DNA of 64,000 nucleotides from Arcicella rigui (GTDB taxonomy: Bacteria > Bacteroidota > Bacteroidia > Cytophagales > Spirosomataceae). The stretch covers positions 62,001-126,000 of the forward strand of contig NZ_JAYFUM010000023.1 of assembly GCF_034929435.1 (NCBI RefSeq). The letters run 5' to 3'. A program made the translations under genes and the position numbers. The notes beneath the pieces were generated by a model. The model worked only from the letters and a program-made list of their open reading frames with translations. It made no database searches and was not told where the DNA came from. This document shows, piece by piece, positions 43,766 through 52,277 of this stretch (position 1 is the first letter of the stretch; each line of letters begins with the position of its first letter).

Positions 43766-43953
43766 CCCTCGCTTGGCGTAGTTTTAAACTACGTCAGAGT
43801 GTCATGCCTTCTTAGAAGGCGACACATAGTAAACAGCAGTTAGTGGTATATGAAGTACACAACTTGGGAATGATTATAAAATGCTTTGCATTTTTGCAAT
43901 GTAACATTGCAGTACACACTGACGTAGTGAAAAACACTTCGCCAAGAGAGAGC
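43766..43953. repeat. Dispersed hairpin element, two L modules facing each other
   Basis: The plus module starts CCCTCGCTTGGCGTAG (43766), then TTTTAAACTACGTCAGAGTG and the hairpin GCCTTCT-T-AGAAGGC. The minus module, read from 43953, starts CTCTCTTGGCGAAGTG, then CACTACGTCAGTGTGTACTG, hairpin TGCAATGTTACATTGCA and AAATGCAAAGCATTT. Each keeps the hairpin slots of the other L copies but with different stem sequences. With the next entry it fills the 377-bp gap 43754-44130, together with a stretch (44033-44130) similar to 43046-43150. Confidence 0.7.
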
Positions 43954-44013
43954 ATACATTTTAAAGCTGAAGCTTATTTGTGCCAATAGTACAATAAAGA
44001 GTAGTTTTTTCAT
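43954..44013 (-). pseudogene. Truncated 5' end of a secreted-protein gene
   Basis: From an ATG at 44013 the minus strand reads MKKLLFIVLLAQISFSFKMY, a textbook signal peptide. The frame then runs straight into the hairpin element at 43953 and no coherent protein follows. Best explained as a gene cut by insertion of the element or by a deletion ending at it. Confidence 0.5.
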
Positions 44014-44130
44014 GGTATTTGATTTAGTTACTTAATCAATATAATAAGCTTAATTTTCATCATTTCTGTGTTTCCCCTCACACTTTTTCTAAGAGTAAAT
44101 TTGAACTCTCTGACTCTATTTTTACAGACT

Positions 44131-44568
44131 TCAAGGAGTAGAATGATTAAAAGAGGGGGTTCTGTCTAAATCTTGTGCGGTTGTCCAAATAGGTATTGCT
44201 TTGATATTTTGTACAAAGCTTGTGGCCCAAAAACTAATTTCACCGACATCTGTTTCAATAGTATAAAACCATTCTATGGTTCCAAAAGGTGTTTTCCTTT
44301 CATTTATTCGTAAAATTTGATGAATAATGATGCTTTGAGTATCCCTAAAATCAATCTTTATTGATGTGTTTGAAATATTTTCAAAATCAAGCGTCGATGG
44401 TGCTACTAAAAATGAATCCAATGTTTCAGACCATTCAAAAATATAATCTATATCAAATGAAAGTCTAAACCTTTGTGTATCGAAAATTATTCCATATAAG
44501 CGGTTATCGTGCCAGCCCATATTTTCAAAGTCTTCATCAGTCCAGATTAACTTTATAGTTTCATACAT
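44131..44568 (-). CDS. Hypothetical protein
   Basis: A 145-residue protein without signal peptide or membrane segment, rich in aromatic and acidic residues (WTDEDFENMGWHDNRLYGII, FDIDYIFEWSETL, GTIEWFYTIETDVGEISFWA). A WHD-x-x-[LI]-YG-type opening and regular beta strands suggest a small beta-sandwich/barrel, reminiscent of orphan immunity proteins, but I cannot assign a family. It is divergent from the AAA_14 ATPase gene; the 94-bp gap between them contains a 27-bp perfect inverted repeat. Confidence 0.6.
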   Translation of the reverse strand: MYETIKLIWTDEDFENMGWHDNRLYGIIFDTQRFRLSFDIDYIFEWSETLDSFLVAPSTLDFENISNTSIKIDFRDTQSIIIHQILRINERKTPFGTIEWFYTIETDVGEISFWATSFVQNIKAIPIWTTAQDLDRTPSFNHSTP

Positions 44569-44599
44569 TGGTTACACGATTTTTTGTTTTTACATACTA

Positions 44600-44660
44600 T
44601 TTCACAATTAATCCTGCAAATTTAAAATAAATTTTTAAATTTGCAGGATTAATTGTGAAA
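44600..44660. repeat. 27-bp perfect inverted repeat upstream of the AAA_14 gene
   Basis: The left arm 44600-44626 (begins TTTCACAATTAATCCTGC, ends AAATTTAAA) and right arm 44634-44660 are exact reverse complements, with a 7-nt centre. The repeat ends two bases before the ATG at 44663, so the mRNA would start translation at the foot of a very stable hairpin. The internal TTAATCCTGCAAATT is also present in the hairpin at 42261. Confidence 0.9.
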
Positions 44661-44662
44661 AT

Positions 44663-45847
44663 ATGATACATAGAGAACTTAGTTCCGAATTACTTTTTAG
44701 AGTAAATCACTTTCCTGTGGCTGCTATTTTAGGCCCACGACAAGTAGGGAAAACAACTTTAGTAAAAGCTATTCAGCAAGAATTGCCCAAAGAAAGTATC
44801 TATTTTGATTTAGAAATTCCTTCTGATTTGGCAAAATTTTCAGCAGATGCAGAAATATTTCTCAAGAATTTATACAGTCAAACTGTTATTTTAGACGAAA
44901 TCCATCGTTTACCGAATATCTTCGTTTTGTTGCGTGGATTGATTGACCAACAGCGAGAAGCTGGGCGTTTTATTTTATTGGGTTCGGCTTCGCCAGATTT
45001 ACTGAGGAATACAGCGGAATCTTTGGCTGGTCGTATCTCCTATTTGGAAATGCACCCTTTACATTATCGAGAAATTGCCCCCCAAAATTATCAAAAACAT
45101 TGGCTTTGGGGTGGTTTTCCTGCGGTGTATATGGCTGAAAATGATAAAATAAAAAGCCTTTGGTTGAATGATTTTTTGATGAGTTATCTCGAACGAGATT
45201 TACCCCAATTGGGTCTTTCTGTTTCGCCTTTATTGATGCGTCGTTTGTTGATGATGCTTGCAAGTATGCAAGGAGGCATTTTAAATTACTCTACTTTAGC
45301 CAATTCACTTGGCGTTAGTCAGCCAACGGTAAAAAATGCCATAGATTTTCTTGAACAAGCTTTTTTAATCAGAAGGTTACAGCCTTATTTTACCAATATA
45401 GGAAAGCGTTTGGTAAAAAGCCCTAAAATTTATATTCGTGATAGTGGACTTTTGCATCATTTACTAAGTATTAAAACATTTGAAAACCTTCTTGGACATA
45501 TTGTAGCTGGTGGCTCTTGGGAAGGCTATATCATTCAGGAAATAATCAGCATGTTGCCACAGGACTCACTGCTTTTTTATTATCGTTCGCAAGATGGTGC
45601 TGAACTTGATTTGGTGATAGAACAAGGTATGTGTATCAAGCTTGCGATTGAGATTAAACTGTCAGATTCGCCCGTACTTTCAAGAGGAAATAGTGTATCA
45701 CTCCAAGATGTTGGGAATCCTCCATTGTTGGTAGTTACGCCTTCTGCTCAAGATTACCAATTAAGACCCAACGTATGGGTTTGTTCGGTGGTTACTTTGG
45801 CAGAAAACTTAACAAAATTTGACTTGAATGTCTTTGCTTTGATTTAG
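44663..45847 (+). CDS. AAA_14/DUF4143 family ATP-binding protein
   Basis: A 394-residue protein. The AAA_14 domain has Walker A AILGPRQVGKTTLVKAI (residues about 18-34), Walker B QTVILDEIHRLPNIF and sensor ILLGSASPDLLR. Then comes LAGRISYLEMHPLHYREI with SYLERDLPQLG and a winged helix (YSTLANSLGVSQPTVKNAID). The DUF4143 nuclease-like C-terminus has GGSWEGYIIQEII and LLFYYRSQDGAELDLVIEQG, a PD-(D/E)XK-like signature (E-x-D...). These genes are multicopy and laterally mobile; their function is unknown. A decayed copy of its 5' end lies at 53971-54242. The adjacent 27-bp inverted repeat may control its translation. Confidence 0.9.
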   Translation: MIHRELSSELLFRVNHFPVAAILGPRQVGKTTLVKAIQQELPKESIYFDLEIPSDLAKFSADAEIFLKNLYSQTVILDEIHRLPNIFVLLRGLIDQQREAGRFILLGSASPDLLRNTAESLAGRISYLEMHPLHYREIAPQNYQKHWLWGGFPAVYMAENDKIKSLWLNDFLMSYLERDLPQLGLSVSPLLMRRLLMMLASMQGGILNYSTLANSLGVSQPTVKNAIDFLEQAFLIRRLQPYFTNIGKRLVKSPKIYIRDSGLLHHLLSIKTFENLLGHIVAGGSWEGYIIQEIISMLPQDSLLFYYRSQDGAELDLVIEQGMCIKLAIEIKLSDSPVLSRGNSVSLQDVGNPPLLVVTPSAQDYQLRPNVWVCSVVTLAENLTKFDLNVFALI

Positions 45848-45961
45848 ATTCATATTTACCTGTTTGTAAAATAATTAATTACTGTGAACTAAATTTCCCT
45901 ATACTTTTAAATACTGAAAATCTTTGAAATTTTAATATTCTAAATTTGACATTCATCAAGA

Positions 45962-46639
45962 TTAGTAGCTTTTATTGATATTGACCTCATTCAATATATC
46001 ATTGAGGTTTGCGTTTCGTTTGTTCATAAAAATATCGTTGTGAAAGAAGTCTAATTTTTTGAGTAAATAAGAAAGAGTATTGATTTCAGGGTTGGTCAGG
46101 TTACCAACCACTATTTTGGAAACCTTCGCCATTTCGGGTAATACCTTTTCCAACTCTTCTTTGCCTTGGGGCGTTATAATAACTCTTATACTACGTTTGT
46201 CGTTTTTATCTGAAAATTCTTGTATTAAATTTTGATTAATAAGACGTTTAATCACATCAACACCAGAGGTTTTTTCCATTATTTGTTTATTTACTAATTC
46301 GGTTTTGGTAAGACTATCGTGTGTCATTAAAGTTATTAGAAAAGCAAATTCATCAACCGTCTGTATTGAGCTATTCTGTAATGCTTTTTTGATATAACCT
46401 TTGGCATAGCGAAACAATAGGGTAATTAAAATGCTCACATCGCTATTGCTTTCTTCTCTGATTGTTTGAATTTGCCTCTCTTGCTCACCCTCAATTTTCC
46501 TCATAGCTGTTTTCTCTACCCCGACACTTGCATTGAGATAGCCTATAAAATCTTTAAGTGTATATGTCTTATCTGACTGATAATCAGCACTAAACTGACT
46601 CAGATGTTCAATTATTTCTATCAAAATATCCTTTTTCAT
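45962..46639 (-). CDS. MarR family transcriptional regulator
   Basis: A 225-residue regulator, longer than the usual 140-170. The winged helix is in the middle and C-terminal half (FAFLITLMTHDSLTKTELVN, DVIKRLINQNLIQEFSDKND, KRSIRVIITPQGKEELEKV). The N-terminal 60 residues are extra helices, perhaps for dimerisation. It is divergent from the export operon, and a 17-bp inverted repeat with TACGAAAACGTA cores lies between them, so it very likely represses that operon and itself. Inducer unknown. Confidence 0.9.
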   Translation of the reverse strand: MKKDILIEIIEHLSQFSADYQSDKTYTLKDFIGYLNASVGVEKTAMRKIEGEQERQIQTIREESNSDVSILITLLFRYAKGYIKKALQNSSIQTVDEFAFLITLMTHDSLTKTELVNKQIMEKTSGVDVIKRLINQNLIQEFSDKNDKRSIRVIITPQGKEELEKVLPEMAKVSKIVVGNLTNPEINTLSYLLKKLDFFHNDIFMNKRNANLNDILNEVNINKSY

Positions 46640-46675
46640 TTCTTTACAATTATTTGGATTACATACAAAAATAAA

Positions 46676-46735
46676 AAATATAATACGAAAACGTAATTAT
46701 ATTTTGCAAAATAAAATGTTTTCGTATTATATTTG
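46676..46735 (+). promoter_or_regulatory. MarR operator overlapping the export-operon promoter
   Basis: AAATATAATACGAAAAC (46676-46692) is exactly inverted at 46718-46734. A further ACGAAAACGTA lies at 46747-46757. The plus-strand promoter TTTG (46703-46706)-N21-TATATTTG (46728-46735) fits the phylum consensus, and its -7 box is inside the right arm. Repressor binding would therefore block it directly. Confidence 0.75.
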
Positions 46736-46763
46736 CAAAAAAAAAAAACGAAAACGTACTAAA

Positions 46764-47663
46764 ATGTGTAAATTAAAAACACTAAAATTAGTAGTAATAC
46801 TGATAATAAGTATAAATTCTTTGAGGGCTCAAAATAGGAATGATAAACTCTATTTCTATTATGAATACTCCCCCAAAACAAACTTAAGAGATACTGTTGG
46901 GTACAGCCAATTGAGTCAAATTTATGACATACAAATAGGTGTACCACCTATACAATTAGGTAAGAGACTCAAATGGATAAATGTTGTTAATATCAAAACA
47001 TCTAATTATTCTTTGGAAAAACTTCCAGAACAATATAAAAAAGCCGTATCAACATTATTTGAAGGACAGTACGGAATGGTTTTCATTTACGATTTTATAA
47101 ACCCTAAGTGGTCTGTTTTAGTCTCCCCACGCTTTATTATACGCAGTAGTTTATCGGCTATCGAATTTGAAAAATCACTTTTCCCAAGTGGCATTTTGAT
47201 AATCAACTATAATGCAGACGCAAGAAAAAGATTGGTTTGGTCTTTTGGTTTTGCTTATGCGAATGATTTTAATAAAAATGTTCTGATACCTATTGCGGGG
47301 TTAAGTTACCAAGACGAGAAATTCTGTATTGAGGTAGCATACCCTCGCATTAATTTTCTCTATAAACCAAAGCCAAAAATTGAATGGGGAATAACTGCCT
47401 CTGCGATAGGTGGTATTTACCATATCCCAAACTTGTCTTTAGCCAATAATACTATTGCTAACTACACTCGAACTGTTACAGTTCAAGCAGGGCATACTTT
47501 TAATTATTTATTCACTAAGAGACTGATTATCAACTCTTGCATTGGATATTCATTTATTCGGAATTACGATTTGATGAATGATGACTTTAAGCCAATAGAT
47601 AATGCAAAGTTAGACTTAAAGCAAGCTATTTTTATTAGAACAGGACTTAGTTTTAGAATATAA
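46764..47663 (+). CDS. DUF6268 family outer-membrane beta-barrel protein
   Basis: A 299-residue protein from the ATG at 46764 (signal peptide KLKTLKLVVILIISINSLRA). An in-frame TTG 60 bp upstream lies in the promoter and adds a poly-lysine stretch, so it is rejected. The mature sequence alternates hydrophobic and polar residues and ends in aromatic/hydrophobic FRI, with strands such as YFYYEYSPKTNLRD, WSVLVSPRFIIRSSL and KRLVWSFGFAYAND. This is a typical outer-membrane barrel of the DUF6268 group. First gene of a seven-gene export operon. It could act as an accessory outer-membrane sensor or porin. Confidence 0.75.
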   Translation: MCKLKTLKLVVILIISINSLRAQNRNDKLYFYYEYSPKTNLRDTVGYSQLSQIYDIQIGVPPIQLGKRLKWINVVNIKTSNYSLEKLPEQYKKAVSTLFEGQYGMVFIYDFINPKWSVLVSPRFIIRSSLSAIEFEKSLFPSGILIINYNADARKRLVWSFGFAYANDFNKNVLIPIAGLSYQDEKFCIEVAYPRINFLYKPKPKIEWGITASAIGGIYHIPNLSLANNTIANYTRTVTVQAGHTFNYLFTKRLIINSCIGYSFIRNYDLMNDDFKPIDNAKLDLKQAIFIRTGLSFRI

Positions 47664-47675
47664 ACTTAAAATCAG

Positions 47676-48374
47676 ATGGAAATTGTAGCCAGCGTAACCA
47701 ACGCCTCTAAACAATATAAAACAGGTGACACTGTTATTACAGCCCTGCAACCTACTACTTGCGAGTTCAAGAAAAATGAACTTACGCTTATTATAGGGCC
47801 TTCAGGTTCAGGTAAAACGACATTACTTTCTTTATTAGGTTGTGTGATTTTCCCTACAAGAGGAGAAGTAACGATTTGTAATCAGCGTATCGACGGGTTG
47901 AAACAAAAGGAGCTTGCCAATGTTCGACTCAAAAATATTGGCTTTGTGTTTCAGAGTTTTAATTTGTTAGCTCCGCTCAATGCTTTAGAAAACGTTATGC
48001 AGCCTTTGTTGCTTTTAGGAATTTCCTCAAAAGAAGCCAAGCAACGAGCAGAAGAGGCACTTCGAAAAGTAAACATGGAAAACCGCATGTTAAACCTCCC
48101 CAAAATGCTCAGTGGTGGGCAACAACAACGAGTGGCCATTGCCAGAGCTCTGGTTACAAATCCATCTTTGATGCTTTGTGATGAACCTACTGCTGCATTA
48201 GATATTAAAAGCGTAGCTGTAGTAATGGAAGAACTCAAAGTGCTTTCGACTACAGGTAAATCGGTGGCAGTAGTAACACATGATTTACGGTTGAAGCAAT
48301 TTGCAGACAGAATTATTTATGTAAACAACGGAGTAGCTTCTGAAAACCCCACCGAAGAAGAACTTTTCCACTAA
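47676..48374 (+). CDS. ABC transporter ATP-binding protein (MacB/LolD/DevA type)
   Basis: A 232-residue ATPase. Walker A GPSGSGKT (41-48), Q-loop GFVFQSFNLLAPL, signature LSGGQQQRVAIARAL, Walker B LMLCDEPTAALD and switch His in VVTHDLRLK are all intact. Sequence length and the QSFNLL Q-loop are typical of the MacB/LolD/DevA group that powers FtsX-like permeases. It starts 12 bp after the barrel gene and serves with the permease three genes downstream. Confidence 0.95.
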   Translation: MEIVASVTNASKQYKTGDTVITALQPTTCEFKKNELTLIIGPSGSGKTTLLSLLGCVIFPTRGEVTICNQRIDGLKQKELANVRLKNIGFVFQSFNLLAPLNALENVMQPLLLLGISSKEAKQRAEEALRKVNMENRMLNLPKMLSGGQQQRVAIARALVTNPSLMLCDEPTAALDIKSVAVVMEELKVLSTTGKSVAVVTHDLRLKQFADRIIYVNNGVASENPTEEELFH

Positions 48375-48392
48375 ATTTAATTTCAATAAAAC

Positions 48393-48821
48393 ATGAAAAC
48401 AATCGTCTTTTATTTATTTCTCGTTGGCTTTTCCCAAGCCGTACAAGCTCAAAGTACTGAATTGACCGTAGAAATCAAAGGGCTAAAATCTGATGTAGGA
48501 AAATGTTTGGTTTCGATTTTCAAAAACAAGAGTGGCTTTCCGACCGACGTAAAAACTGCCATGAAAACTATCACTGCGACTATCAAAGATGGTAAATGTA
48601 CTGCTGTTTTCCCTAATGTAGCAACAGGAGAATATGCTGTGGCGGTAGTGCATGATGAAAATGGAAATGGTAAAATGGATACAAATTTTATAGGCATACC
48701 CAAAGAAGGTATTGGTACTTCAAATGATGTAAAAAGTCGTTTCGGTCCTCCAAGTTATGAGGTTTCAAAATTTCAATTTGGTATAATCAAATCTATTAGT
48801 ATCAACATTCAATATCTATAA
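48393..48821 (+). CDS. DUF2141 family secreted protein
   Basis: A 142-residue protein with a signal peptide (VFYLFLVGFSQAVQAQ-like). The single DUF2141 domain is evident: LTVEIKGLKSDVGKCLVSIF, FPNVATGEYAVAVVHDENGN and GKMDTNFIGIPKEGIG. The DENGNGKMDTN segment resembles a calcium-binding loop. Periplasmic or extracellular; function unknown. Its location inside an export operon (18 and 2 bp gaps) is unusual and suggests it is a partner or the exported cargo. Confidence 0.85.
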   Translation: MKTIVFYLFLVGFSQAVQAQSTELTVEIKGLKSDVGKCLVSIFKNKSGFPTDVKTAMKTITATIKDGKCTAVFPNVATGEYAVAVVHDENGNGKMDTNFIGIPKEGIGTSNDVKSRFGPPSYEVSKFQFGIIKSISINIQYL

Positions 48822-48823
48822 CC

Positions 48824-49777
48824 ATGAAAAATCATCTTTTTATACTCTTGGTATCTAGCTTTTTGTTGAGCTGTAACAAAGCAGAACCCGAACAAATAAA
48901 TAAAATTAGTACGACATCAGTGGCTACGTTAAGCCCTGCCGAAATTGCTACAAACGTAGTAATAGCTATTGGTAAAGTAGAGCCTGAACATGAAATTGTA
49001 AGTATCTCTGCTCCAGTAGGGGGTATTATCAAAAATACTTTGAAAAAAGACGGAGAACAGGTTCAACAAGGAGAAGTTATTTTGGAATTAGAAAATGACT
49101 TGGAATTGCTCAAAATTAAGGAAATACAAACTAAAATGCTATCGCAGCAGTCACAGATTGTAGTAGAGCAAACGCAAGCCAAAGAAGTAGAGATAAACCT
49201 TGCAAACAAAAAATCTTTACTGAACAAAATTAAAAGACTAATCGAAAAAGGCGCAGAAACTCAGCAAAATTATGATGATCTTATAACAGACATGAGAGTT
49301 TTAGAAGTAAGCCTTGAAAGAGCAAAAGCCAGAATACAACTGACAAGTAACCAATTGAACGAATTGAATGCTCAACTGAAAACTGCTCAGACCGAAGCAC
49401 AAAAAAGGCAATTAAAATCTCCATACAATGGCGTTGTGTTGGATATGCAAATAAGTAAAGGTGAAGCTCTTAATCAGTTTTCAAAATATGCAGAAATAGC
49501 TCCGCAAGGTAGTTTGATAGTGCGTGCCGAAGTAGATGAATTGTTTAGCACAAAAGTAAAAACAAGGCAGCAAGTAAAAGTATTTTTTATAGGTAGCGAA
49601 AAAGTAATTGCTACAGGTGAAGTAACGATGGTAGCTCCCTATTTGAAAAAGAAATCCCTTTTTTCCGAAAAAGCTGATGACCAAGAAGACCGCAGAGTGC
49701 GTGAAATTCACATTGCCTTAAAAGAAACAGGAAATCTGATGATTAATTCTAAAGTTGAATGTAAAATTTCTCTCTAA
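48824..49777 (+). CDS. HlyD family periplasmic adaptor (lipoprotein), DevB-like
   Basis: A 317-residue membrane-fusion protein with a lipobox (LLVSSFLLSCNK) instead of an N-terminal transmembrane helix. The lipoyl half motifs flank a long coiled-coil hairpin: EPEHEIVSISAPVGGIIKNT and LKSPYNGVVLDMQISKGEAL around residues 85-190. The beta-barrel domain is at SLIVRAEVDELFSTKVKTRQ. It links the inner-membrane permease to TolC. Two bp after DUF2141 and three before the permease. Confidence 0.92.
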   Translation: MKNHLFILLVSSFLLSCNKAEPEQINKISTTSVATLSPAEIATNVVIAIGKVEPEHEIVSISAPVGGIIKNTLKKDGEQVQQGEVILELENDLELLKIKEIQTKMLSQQSQIVVEQTQAKEVEINLANKKSLLNKIKRLIEKGAETQQNYDDLITDMRVLEVSLERAKARIQLTSNQLNELNAQLKTAQTEAQKRQLKSPYNGVVLDMQISKGEALNQFSKYAEIAPQGSLIVRAEVDELFSTKVKTRQQVKVFFIGSEKVIATGEVTMVAPYLKKKSLFSEKADDQEDRRVREIHIALKETGNLMINSKVECKISL

Positions 49778-49780
49778 ACT

Positions 49781-50920
49781 ATGATAGTTACAGCATTTAA
49801 GTTTATCAAATACGATAAGTCCAAAAGTATTGGCGTAGTTTTGGGCATTGTGATTAGTATTTTTTTGATTGGTCAGCAAATCGGAATTTTAGGGTTTCTC
49901 ACTGGTTTGATGGGCGGCATTATCCAAAACTCTCGTCAAGACATCGGGAAAATTTGGGTCATAGACAACATCACCCAAAACGCCAACGAATTGGGTAAAT
50001 TAGACAGCAGATTATTACAAGAAATACGAAGTATTGATGGAGTTGAAAATACATTTGCGGTAGTTGCAGCAAGCAGCCTGGTCAAGTTTTCTAACGGTAA
50101 AACCTCGCCTGTACTTATTATAGGTAGCGAAGCTCCTTTATTTGTGGCGGGGCCTAATCCTACAAAAATTAATGGAGGTAAACTAACAGATTTGGCATTT
50201 GATGGGGCTGTTTCAGCAGAATTTTTTGACCAAGCTATCTATGATAATACTGTGGAAATAGGTAAAAGGTTAGAAATTAACGGAAAAGAGGCCTATATAC
50301 GTCTACAAACTAAAAATGCAAGAGGGTTCGGCGGAACTTTCTTTTATACCACGCTTAGCAAGGCAAGATATTTTAGCAATTTTCCTGAAAACAAAGTAAG
50401 TGCTATAGCTGTACAAATCAAAAAAGGCTATGAAGTAGCCAATGTTGTCAAAAATATTAACAAGAGCATTTACGGAATTAAGGCGTGGGATGCAGAAGAA
50501 TTACGACAAACTACAGTAAGTTTTATTACCGTTTCCTCAAACATTGGTACAAGTATAGGCTCATTAGTGGTATTTGCTATTATTAGTGGATTTTTCATTA
50601 TTGGGCTTACGCTTTATTCGGCAGCACTTGACCGCATCAAAGATTATGGTACACTCAAAGCCATAGGTGCAACAGACAACTACGTTCGTAATTTGATTTT
50701 GTTACAATCATTCATTTTTGCCTTGATAGGTTTTTGTATCGCCATACTATTATTAAATGGTTTTAAAAATGGTGTTGCCAATGCTGGACTTGTCATTAAT
50801 TATTCCCCAGAGGAAATTGTAGCTCTATTTTTTATCACCGTTTTTATTTCTGTGGGAGGGTCGTTTTTCGCCATCAAGAAAATTAATAGTGTAGAACCCG
50901 CTTCTGTATTTAGAGGCTAA
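49781..50920 (+). CDS. ABC transporter permease, FtsX-like (DevC type)
   Basis: A 379-residue permease with one N-terminal helix (SIGVVLGIVISIFLIGQQIG), a large periplasmic domain (about residues 45-260) and three C-terminal helices: SLVVFAIISGFFIIGLTLYS, LLQSFIFALIGFCIAILLL and IVALFFITVFISVGGSFFAI. DRIKDYGTLKAIGATDNYV is the FtsX family coupling segment. ATPase, adaptor, permease and TolC make up a DevBCA-TolC-like tripartite system; cyanobacterial DevBCA exports glycolipids, others export peptides or drugs. Substrate unknown. Confidence 0.92.
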   Translation: MIVTAFKFIKYDKSKSIGVVLGIVISIFLIGQQIGILGFLTGLMGGIIQNSRQDIGKIWVIDNITQNANELGKLDSRLLQEIRSIDGVENTFAVVAASSLVKFSNGKTSPVLIIGSEAPLFVAGPNPTKINGGKLTDLAFDGAVSAEFFDQAIYDNTVEIGKRLEINGKEAYIRLQTKNARGFGGTFFYTTLSKARYFSNFPENKVSAIAVQIKKGYEVANVVKNINKSIYGIKAWDAEELRQTTVSFITVSSNIGTSIGSLVVFAIISGFFIIGLTLYSAALDRIKDYGTLKAIGATDNYVRNLILLQSFIFALIGFCIAILLLNGFKNGVANAGLVINYSPEEIVALFFITVFISVGGSFFAIKKINSVEPASVFRG

Positions 50921-50934
50921 AACTTTAAACAATA

Positions 50935-52272
50935 ATGAAAAAAATACTTCTCATTTTCAATATTTTGCTATGTCATTCTTCATTAGCCCAAATTACGTTA
51001 AAAGAGTGCATAGAAAATGGTTTAGCAAATAAAGCTACTATTAAATCCGCCAAAACGGAAGTATTGATAGCCAACTTACAACGGTTGGAAAGTAAAGGAA
51101 AATTTTTGCCACAAATTACTTTAGCTTATGATTATCGATACAACCCTATTATTGCAAGCCAAATTGTACCTGTTGGGCAGTTTTCACTCGAGCCTTCAAA
51201 CGAGACAAGAGCTATTCAATTTGGTACAAATTGGCAACAAAATGCTGGGCTTACAGTATATCAGCCTATTATTGATTTGGCTATAAAAAGCCGCTTTGTA
51301 GAAAGTAAAATAAATGAAACACTTGCGAATATTGATTTAAAAAAAGTAGAAGAAGATTTGACATTTGAAATTGTAAAAACATATAGCCGTATCCTCACTT
51401 TGGGTTTTCAGGTAGAGGAAAGTGTCAGTGATACGCTCCGCAGTTTTCATTCATATAGTCTTTTCAATACTAAATTCAAAGAAGGAAAGTTACTTAAAAC
51501 AGAATTGAACAAGGGTCTCGTCAATCATTATGCAAATCTGGCTACCTATAAAAAAGCATTGTCATTGTTTATCAATGAAAAAATATACTTACATTATTTA
51601 ACAAACATTGATTTAGAGAGAGTCTTAACAGCCTCCTTTACACCTATTCCTCCAAATATGTTGGCAGAGAACACCTTACAAACTGATGAATTGCGGACAG
51701 AGAATTCTATGGAATTTCAAAAATTATTATCAAAAGAAACATTAATAACCCAACAAATTAAAACTGAAAAGGCGAAGTATATGCCTACGGTCGGTTTACA
51801 AAGTTTTGTAGGAGCGAACCAGTTTAGCCAAGGCTTCACACCTTTTAAAAGAGATTCGTGGTTTGGCAATAGTTATGTAGGTCTTTCCGTAAAACTATCC
51901 ATTTTTTCTCCAGATAAATCTATAAACGCCGATAAGCAAAAGAAAAACCAATTAATGATGATTGGTTATCAGAAAGAAGACTTGACATTTCAAAAACGTA
52001 AAGAATTATTGCAAATAGTAGTTGAACTTGAACGCCTGCAAACAGAACGACACCTTGCCCAAAATACTGTTACCGTACTTCACGAAAGTGTTAAATTGTA
52101 TCAAGAACGGCTACAAGATGGGCAGTTTGTTGCATCGGAGTTAAATATACAGGAGGCTGATTTACAAAAAAATATACTCTACGTTAAGCAACTAAACGAG
52201 CAGTTTAATAAGACATTGATTGAAAAGCTCTATATCACAGGTAGCTTCATGGAAAACAGGAAAAAACTATAA
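50935..52272 (+). CDS. TolC family outer-membrane efflux protein
   Basis: A 445-residue protein with signal peptide KKILLIFNILLCHSSLAQ. Two outer-membrane-efflux repeats are visible, each with long helices (LTFEIVKTYSRILTLGFQVE and FQKRKELLQIVVELERLQTE) and beta segments (GFTPFKRDSWFGNSYVGLSV). It completes the tripartite exporter, 14 bp after the permease. Confidence 0.92.
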   Translation: MKKILLIFNILLCHSSLAQITLKECIENGLANKATIKSAKTEVLIANLQRLESKGKFLPQITLAYDYRYNPIIASQIVPVGQFSLEPSNETRAIQFGTNWQQNAGLTVYQPIIDLAIKSRFVESKINETLANIDLKKVEEDLTFEIVKTYSRILTLGFQVEESVSDTLRSFHSYSLFNTKFKEGKLLKTELNKGLVNHYANLATYKKALSLFINEKIYLHYLTNIDLERVLTASFTPIPPNMLAENTLQTDELRTENSMEFQKLLSKETLITQQIKTEKAKYMPTVGLQSFVGANQFSQGFTPFKRDSWFGNSYVGLSVKLSIFSPDKSINADKQKKNQLMMIGYQKEDLTFQKRKELLQIVVELERLQTERHLAQNTVTVLHESVKLYQERLQDGQFVASELNIQEADLQKNILYVKQLNEQFNKTLIEKLYITGSFMENRKKL

Positions 52273-52277
52273 AGTTT

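Noticed and set aside
46704..46763. Upstream TTG start for the DUF6268 gene
   Set aside because: It lies within the promoter/operator and would put a poly-lysine segment before the signal peptide.
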